A stretch of 11,388 nt of DNA from a bacterium. Its GTDB lineage: Bacteria > Babelota > Babeliae > Babelales > Babelaceae. Location of the stretch: contig JAJZMR010000046.1 in NCBI GenBank assembly GCA_021847535.1, positions 1-11,388 of the forward strand, in the 5' to 3' direction. The position numbers and the translations under genes were made by a program. A model generated the notes under the pieces. The model saw nothing but the letters and a program-made list of their open reading frames with translations, did not search any database and was not told the DNA's origin. Below, in pieces: positions 7,189-11,388 of the stretch; position 1 is the stretch's first letter; each line of letters begins with the position of its first letter.

Positions 7189-7695
7189 GTGAAAAAAATT
7201 ATCTATTTATTATCATTTTTTTTATTAAACAAAATTTTTTCGATTGAAATTGATGTAATATATCACGATGAATATCCATTTAAGTGCATCTTTTTAAACA
7301 ATACTCACGCACCATGTAAAGCAATCATTAATTATGGGAAATATAAAAAATTTAACATAGAAAAATTAACTGATGAAGAATACAAAAATTTAATTGATGA
7401 AAATCATTCAAATAAAGATTATAAAATAATTATAAAAAAAGGTGAAATTTATTTTTTACCGGCTAATTTTTCATTTAACATCGTTTTTCATTCAGAAAAT
7501 AACAGTAATTATCTCAAGACACATAATTTTTTTGTAGAGCCTTATCAAAATATTATTCTCACCGTCAATGAGCAGGACTATACGGTAGAAATAGAAGAAG
7601 ACACATATTCAAAGATAGTTGATTCTGGTTCTACTGAAATAGGTCTTATGCGTCTTTTGGGGCTGCTTAACGAAGACTTATCTGAAATTAAATAA
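7189..7695 (+). CDS. Unrecognised exported protein, 168 aa
   Basis: Starts at GTG 7189 with AAGG (7179-7182) six bases upstream; this start puts a signal peptide exactly at the N-terminus (Lys-Lys, then a Leu/Phe-rich core to about residue 18). The mature part is acidic and rich in Asn, Lys, Ile and Tyr, with alternating hydrophobic residues that suggest beta structure (for example NIVF at 97-100 and NIILTV at 121-126). It has two Cys (33 and 43) that could pair once exported, and a C-terminal helix-like end (GLMRLLGLLNEDL). The gene is visibly more AT-rich than its neighbours, with long A/T runs, which could mean relaxed selection or recent acquisition. I recognise no family. A 12-codon mini-ORF (7154-7192) ends in a TGA overlapping the GTG. 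Confidence 0.75.
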   Translation: MKKIIYLLSFFLLNKIFSIEIDVIYHDEYPFKCIFLNNTHAPCKAIINYGKYKKFNIEKLTDEEYKNLIDENHSNKDYKIIIKKGEIYFLPANFSFNIVFHSENNSNYLKTHNFFVEPYQNIILTVNEQDYTVEIEEDTYSKIVDSGSTEIGLMRLLGLLNEDLSEIK

Positions 7696-7777
7696 ACATC
7701 TTTTTTTCACCCCTTTTTAATTTAAGTTGCCAATAACGCGCAATTTTTGCTACCTTAGCTACGAGGGGAGAGTCGTC

Positions 7778-9238
7778 ATGAAAAAAATATTTTTTTCATT
7801 ATTTTTTATCAACATTTCGCTGTTAGGTTCACAAGAAATTATCAATCTCACAATTTCACTTGCACAAATTGAAATATTTACTCGCAAGATATCGAATTCC
7901 TTACAAGCATATGTCTTTCAGAATCTGGTAAATAAATCTCAGCAATTTGAAAAACAAACCAGAGTATCATTTCCCACCCAGGCCAACAGAATCGCAACAA
8001 TAGCCGGCAATGACCCAATTAAAAAGGCAACAATAGTTAACCAAGCAAAAGAAACCTATCCTATCATGCATACAAAAGTCAGGCCTTTGATTGATGATTT
8101 TTTAAGATGTAAAAAAACAACGGGCAGTGAAATTGAAAAAAAGCTCTATGAAACTATGACATTTGATGCTTTTATCAATCGCCTTCTTATCAATCGCCCT
8201 CTTGCTTTTCTTAATCCTTCTGATAAATATCTGCTACAAAATAGTCAAAGGGGCGAAGGCGGATTTGAAGCTATCGGTACCGACAATGAAAAATTGCCAT
8301 TGCTTTTTAACGATTATCTTTCATATGATGAAATGCAAATTTCAGCACTTCTTGGCGTGTCATCACCAACCTATTTTATTAATAACGGAAGCCGGAATAA
8401 TAACGGAAACGCAGCAGCTGCAGGAACCTATCAAGAAACAGGTGTATATGTCGCTTTGGTAGGCGCACGTTTTGAACGGAAAAATGTTATGGAATGGAAG
8501 CACATGATCATAACACCCGAGCAAAATACTCTAGAAAATGGCTACGGGAGAACGAAAAAAAATCAAAACTCAGTTTTGCAGCTATGGGAAAAATTTTACG
8601 ATACTACATTCCCGACCTACCAAGAGGCCGAAAGCTCTCAGAATAAAAACAAATTTACCGAGTTTTATCTTTCTTCTTCAACAAAACCTTTCTACCTGAA
8701 CAACGATGTCTATAAAAAACGAATGCGCCTTGTTCTTGAGCCATTTTTGCTGGATGCAAACAAGCGCGGGCAGACCCTGTTAAAAACTGTATATGTACAT
8801 ATAACTGGCTTAGGGATGGGGGCCTGGAAAGCTCTTAATCAACAAGAAAATTTATTCTTTGATGTCTGCCAAGAAATTTTGGAGGACCTGGACTTACCTT
8901 TTATACATGATATAGATTTTAGCTGGTTTAATGCTACAAAACAAAATATGCAAACTGGAAAAAACACAATTTCTATTAAATTTTCGAAAAGAAACCCTGC
9001 AGATTCCTTGCAGGGGAGTGATAAAGACAAATTGCTCGTCGCTTGTTTTGCTTGGGATGGTAATTCATACACGGGAAACGAGTACTGGATGGGCTCCACG
9101 AACGCATCAGCTGACCCTGCTGCAGCCAGCTGTTCAACGGTAGCGGAACTTCAAAACCCACGTATTAATGATCATGTGGCTGCAAAATACCTGCAAACAT
9201 GTGGTTTAACAGACCGGAAAGTAAGGGGGGCAGTATGA
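7778..9238 (+). CDS. Exported protein resembling DUF4804/MavL-like macrodomain (ADP-ribosylhydrolase candidate)
   Basis: The start is ATG 7778 behind GAGGGGAG (7763-7770), giving 486 residues with a signal peptide (1-17, Lys-Lys then a Phe/Leu/Ile core). The frame is open back to a TTG at 7727, but that would bury the signal peptide. The first third (20-175) is mainly helical and unassigned. From about 180 on, the pattern is what I recall for DUF4804: SYDEMQISALLGVSS (182-196), FINNGSRNNNG (200-210), VALVGARFE (225-233), a strand then GLGMGAW (344-350), FAWDGNSYTGNEYWMG (424-439), DPAAASCST (446-454) and LQNPRIN (458-464). DUF4804 includes the Legionella effector MavL, a macrodomain hydrolase that removes ADP-ribose from arginine. 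The glycine loop after a strand and the Asp/Glu-containing WDGN...GNE block would then form the ADP-ribose site. Assignment is from memory, without a search. The stop overlaps the next gene's ATG. Confidence 0.6.
   Translation: MKKIFFSLFFINISLLGSQEIINLTISLAQIEIFTRKISNSLQAYVFQNLVNKSQQFEKQTRVSFPTQANRIATIAGNDPIKKATIVNQAKETYPIMHTKVRPLIDDFLRCKKTTGSEIEKKLYETMTFDAFINRLLINRPLAFLNPSDKYLLQNSQRGEGGFEAIGTDNEKLPLLFNDYLSYDEMQISALLGVSSPTYFINNGSRNNNGNAAAAGTYQETGVYVALVGARFERKNVMEWKHMIITPEQNTLENGYGRTKKNQNSVLQLWEKFYDTTFPTYQEAESSQNKNKFTEFYLSSSTKPFYLNNDVYKKRMRLVLEPFLLDANKRGQTLLKTVYVHITGLGMGAWKALNQQENLFFDVCQEILEDLDLPFIHDIDFSWFNATKQNMQTGKNTISIKFSKRNPADSLQGSDKDKLLVACFAWDGNSYTGNEYWMGSTNASADPAAASCSTVAELQNPRINDHVAAKYLQTCGLTDRKVRGAV
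8172..8201 (+). repeat. 15-bp tandem duplication within the macrodomain-like gene
   Basis: TTATCAATCGCCTTC (8172-8186) is followed at once by TTATCAATCGCCCTC (8187-8201), one mismatch. It keeps the frame and encodes the doubled peptide INRLLINRPL (residues 133-142). Confidence 0.8.
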
Positions 9239-10116
9239 GTAGAGAATCAAAAAATTTCTATGCAATTTTGCTTGGCTTGTTGGTGAGTTTTTCTGGATTA
9301 AGGCTTTCTGCAAACGACACCTATAGACTTTCGTCGCCACCTTATAATCCTGGGATGTTTAGTGTTTTTCATACCGTGTTGGGCGCTCTGAATTTTTACG
9401 ACAGTGGTTTATGCTCTGGACTGACGGTAAATTTTGGAAAACAGGGATTATATTACGATAAAAACCATGGTCTAAATTGGTGGGATTATTATTTTAAACC
9501 GATACATCTCGGCACTCAAAAAAAAGATGTTAAAGCATTCACACAAGACGAAATGGTAAACTTTGCCATGCAAGCGCAATATAAAATGCCTCGCATGAAA
9601 AAACAGGAGCTTATTCAAAAATATATCATTATCAAAGCTCATATTGAAAAAAAAATTGAAAAATTCATACAAGAAAAATTTAAAAAAAATTTTATGATCG
9701 GTATTCATTACCGGGGAACTGACAAACTATCAGAGGCTTCCGCGGTCAGTTATGCCCACGTGCACAAGACAATTGAAGAAATAGAAAAACCAAAAAAATG
9801 GAAATTGTTTGTTGCTACTGATGATGCACGCTTTATTGAATACATGCATAAAAAGTTTCCGAGCAAAATTTTAACCATTGATGCATTACGCTCTAAAAAT
9901 GGCCAACCTGTACACTATGCAGAAAGGGTAAAAAACTATAAAAAAGGCGAAGATGCCCTATTGGATTCTATACTGTTATCACGCTGCGATATTCTGGTCA
10001 AAATGGCATCTAATTTGAGCGATGCATCGATGAGTTTTAATCCACAATTGCCTGTCATGCATCTTAACAAGGCATTCGCGGCACCCCAGGGATATTATGA
10101 TGGTACCACATCCTGA
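9235..10116 (+). CDS. Fucosyltransferase-like (GT23/O-fucosyltransferase superfamily) glycosyltransferase with N-terminal signal or anchor
   Basis: Likely transfers a sugar from a nucleotide donor, by family analogy GDP-fucose. I start it at ATG 9235, four bases of which (ATGA) overlap the stop of the previous gene, with a run AAGGGGGG just upstream; an in-frame ATG at 9199 lacks this and would spoil the signal. Of 293 residues, 9-26 form a hydrophobic signal or anchor. The family motifs follow in order: GMFSVFHTVLGAL (40-52), HYRGTDK (158-164, donor-binding motif I), FVATDD (192-197), and a long block from GEDALLD (238-244) through SRCDILVKMASNLSD (249-263), ending MHLN. FUT8 and NodZ-type enzymes carry the same HxR..TDK, ATDD and late CD.LV..SSN-like motifs. 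A signal-bearing enzyme of this type is unusual in bacteria. Donor and acceptor are unknown, and a fucose-independent role is possible. Confidence 0.7.
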   Translation: MSRESKNFYAILLGLLVSFSGLRLSANDTYRLSSPPYNPGMFSVFHTVLGALNFYDSGLCSGLTVNFGKQGLYYDKNHGLNWWDYYFKPIHLGTQKKDVKAFTQDEMVNFAMQAQYKMPRMKKQELIQKYIIIKAHIEKKIEKFIQEKFKKNFMIGIHYRGTDKLSEASAVSYAHVHKTIEEIEKPKKWKLFVATDDARFIEYMHKKFPSKILTIDALRSKNGQPVHYAERVKNYKKGEDALLDSILLSRCDILVKMASNLSDASMSFNPQLPVMHLNKAFAAPQGYYDGTTS

Positions 10117-10123
10117 AAAGTAA

Positions 10124-10132
10124 TGGTATACT
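10124..10132 (+). promoter_or_regulatory. Extended -10 promoter upstream of speE
   Basis: TGG directly precedes TATACT (10127-10132), the TGn extended -10 form, which can replace a weak -35 (here ACCACA at 10105-10110, 16-base spacer). The start of RNA would be near 10139, about 40 bases before the speE ATG. Confidence 0.45.
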
Positions 10133-10146
10133 ACCTTGCGTAGTAT
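10128..10146 (+). repeat. Inverted repeat over the speE -10 box
   Basis: ATACTAC (10128-10134) and GTAGTAT (10140-10146) are exact reverse complements with a 5-base loop. It could be an operator like the dyad at 700-721, or a weak hairpin ending the glycosyltransferase gene at 10116, although no real T run follows. Confidence 0.45.
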
Positions 10147-10180
10147 TTATCGCTTTTAAACGTTACACAAGGGAACTTGA

Positions 10181-11053
10181 ATGCTCGTATTACTTTTTAT
10201 GGTAAGCCTTACTTTAACAGCGTCAACGCACGAAAAAAACTTTTTTTTTGAAAAAAATACAAACTATCCAGTTGCTGTTGGCCTTGAAACAGTTGCACAT
10301 CTTGAATCGGTGCAGAGCCCGTATGAAAAAATTGATATCTATCAAACAACGCGGTGCGGTAATATGCTTGTTCTTGATGGCGCGATACAGCTGACGCAAT
10401 GGGATAACCATGCATACCATGAAATGCTTGTCCATGTTCCTTTAATGGCGCACCCAAACCCACAACGCATTTTGATCATCGGCGGTGGTGATGGGGGAAC
10501 GTTGACGCAGGTATGCAAATACCCGGCCCAAGAGATAGTCTTATGTGATATCGACAGCCAAGTGATCAATCTTTCCCAAAAATATTTTCCTGAATTTGCC
10601 CCGTCATTTACGGACCCGCGCGTAAAAATCGTCATCGGGAATGGAGCTCAATTTATTAAAAATTTTAATGATTATTTTGATATCATTTTAGTTGACGCAT
10701 CTGACCCAGAAGGACCTGCAAGTGTCCTTTATACGCATGACTTTTATACCGATATCTATAATGCACTTAAAGTCGATGGCATTGCGGTAGCACAGGGTGA
10801 GTCGCCCTTTTTTCATCAACAACTTATTATTGATTGGCATGCACGTAATCAAAAAATTTTTCCTCACGTTTATTACTACTATGCCCTTGTGCCCACATAC
10901 CCGAGCGGTGTTATAGGATTTATGTACCATGCAAAAAGCTACACGCCGCTCACTTTGCGTAACAGCTCTGTTTGTGGATATGAAACGGCACACTATTATA
11001 CGCCCGCACTCCATAAGGCAAGCTTTGTCCTGCCAAAATTTATGAATAACTAG
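10181..11053 (+). CDS. speE: Spermidine synthase (polyamine aminopropyltransferase) with signal-like N-terminus
   Basis: Moves an aminopropyl group from decarboxylated S-adenosylmethionine to putrescine. The 290 residues show the family pattern: LVLDGAIQLTQWD (63-75), AYHEMLVHVPLMAHPNP (78-94), IGGGDGGTL (100-108), DID (123-125), DASDPEGP (172-179, with the catalytic Asp) and HYYTPALH...FVLP near the end. Two departures stand out: the usual (G/D)DG is GNG (153-155), so an adenine-contacting Asp is Asn154; and the Glu of the usual DEF..Y(H/Q)EM is Asn76. Before the normal N-terminus (about residue 17) lies a hydrophobic 15-residue stretch that looks like a short signal peptide, though with no basic residue. 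ATG 10181 has AAGGGA (10169-10174) at 6-base spacing, and no later start before residue 17 except Met7 exists. The stop overlaps the glyA SD. No speD or speA is present here. Confidence 0.9.
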   Translation: MLVLLFMVSLTLTASTHEKNFFFEKNTNYPVAVGLETVAHLESVQSPYEKIDIYQTTRCGNMLVLDGAIQLTQWDNHAYHEMLVHVPLMAHPNPQRILIIGGGDGGTLTQVCKYPAQEIVLCDIDSQVINLSQKYFPEFAPSFTDPRVKIVIGNGAQFIKNFNDYFDIILVDASDPEGPASVLYTHDFYTDIYNALKVDGIAVAQGESPFFHQQLIIDWHARNQKIFPHVYYYYALVPTYPSGVIGFMYHAKSYTPLTLRNSSVCGYETAHYYTPALHKASFVLPKFMNN

Positions 11054-11056
11054 GAG
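11052..11056 (+). promoter_or_regulatory. Ribosome binding site of glyA overlapping the speE stop
   Basis: AGGAG at 11052-11056 includes two bases of the speE TAG stop and is 6 bases before the glyA ATG. The layout indicates one transcript with coupled translation; no promoter or terminator fits in the 9-base gap. Confidence 0.8.
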
Positions 11057-11062
11057 ATAGTT

Positions 11063-11388
11063 ATGTATACAAAAGATATCATCACTGCTGACCCGGAAAT
11101 AGCTCAGATTATTACTCAAGAAGCGACTCGACAACACAACGAAATTGATCTGATCGCCTCTGAAAATTACACTTCGCATGCTGTCCGCCAGGCAACCGGA
11201 TCAGTCCTTACTCATAAATATGCAGAGGGCTATCCAGGTAAACGTTATTACGGTGGCTGTGAAATAGTCGATAAAGCTGAAAATTTGGCGATCGAACGCT
11301 GTAAAAAACTTTTTGGAGCTGAGCATGTCAACGTACAACCACATGCTGGCTCGCAGGCAAATATGGCAGCCTACACAGCACTTCTGCA
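11063..11388 (+). CDS. glyA: Serine hydroxymethyltransferase, N-terminal part
   Basis: A PLP enzyme that interconverts serine and glycine while loading tetrahydrofolate with a one-carbon unit. The right edge cuts it after 108 codons of the roughly 410-420 usual for the family. The visible part is unmistakable: [11 protein letters not shown] (28-38), then [20 protein letters not shown] (46-65), followed by [20 protein letters not shown], and [16 protein letters not shown] (89-104), which includes the folate- and PLP-site regions. The start at ATG 11063 has AGGAG at ideal spacing. It is the second gene of a speE-glyA transcript. These are neighbours in one-carbon and polyamine metabolism, but a direct functional link is not shown. 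The catalytic lysine lies beyond the window. Confidence 0.97.
   Translation, partial: MYTKDIITADPEIAQIITQEATRQHNEIDLIASENYTSHAVRQATGSVLTHKYAEGYPGKRYYGGCEIVDKAENLAIERCKKLFGAEHVNVQPHAGSQANMAAYTALL

Noticed and set aside
7727-7777. TTG start for the macrodomain-like protein
   Set aside because: It places 17 polar residues ahead of a clear signal peptide, and ATG 7778 has a strong SD.
9199-9234. ATG 9199 as start of the glycosyltransferase
   Set aside because: The start at 9235 has the G-rich SD and the ATGA overlap, and leaves the hydrophobic segment near the N-terminus.
10688-11179. 163-codon open frame on the minus strand
   Set aside because: It is antisense to speE and glyA, both firmly identified, and its translation has no recognisable motif.

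Overview
The window reads as bacterial chromosome with an AT-rich composition and dense genes. It has strong sigma-70-like promoters, Shine-Dalgarno (SD) sites and several ATG/TGA overlaps. Ordinary housekeeping genes (nusB, efp, an rluB-type pseudouridine synthase, speE, glyA) lie among unrecognised genes whose products nearly all begin with a signal peptide. A family seen in Legionella effectors and a eukaryote-like glycosyltransferase also occur. Together this suggests an intracellular or host-associated bacterium; my best guess is Candidatus Dependentiae (TM6/Babeliales). That assignment is inference from gene style, not from a marker gene.

Layout. Bases 1-2034 (+): two tandem paralogous genes of an unrecognised family. 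The first is cut by the left edge. The second has a signal peptide and its own near-consensus promoter, whose -10 lies in a perfect inverted repeat. At 2074-2105 a palindromic hairpin flanked by A and T runs ends both this gene and the convergent minus-strand operon. Bases 2135-6446 (-): a six-gene operon transcribed right to left, made of an ABC-2 type ATPase, two paralogous ABC-2 permeases (overlapping by 4 bp), an RsuA/RluB-type pseudouridine synthase, elongation factor P (GTG start) and NusB. It couples an exporter to genes of ribosome and transcription function, and an internal promoter probably precedes efp. Bases 6447-6585: divergent promoter region. Bases 6586-7695 (+): two small unrecognised exported proteins. 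Bases 7778-10116 (+): a translationally coupled pair, namely an exported protein resembling the DUF4804/MavL-like macrodomain class (arginine-ADP-ribose hydrolases) and a fucosyltransferase-like glycosyltransferase with an N-terminal signal or anchor. Bases 10181-11388 (+): spermidine synthase with an unusual hydrophobic N-terminus, then the 5' part of glyA.

How it fits together. The minus-strand operon encodes a complete heteromeric ABC exporter plus translation and transcription factors. Every plus-strand gene with a visible start, except glyA, begins with a signal-like hydrophobic segment. The most interesting unit is the macrodomain-like plus glycosyltransferase pair, a candidate exported, host-directed module that removes one modification and adds another. 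Its function is inferred and untested. No tRNA, rRNA, CRISPR array, insertion sequence or phage gene was seen, and no gene-free stretch exceeds 300 bases.
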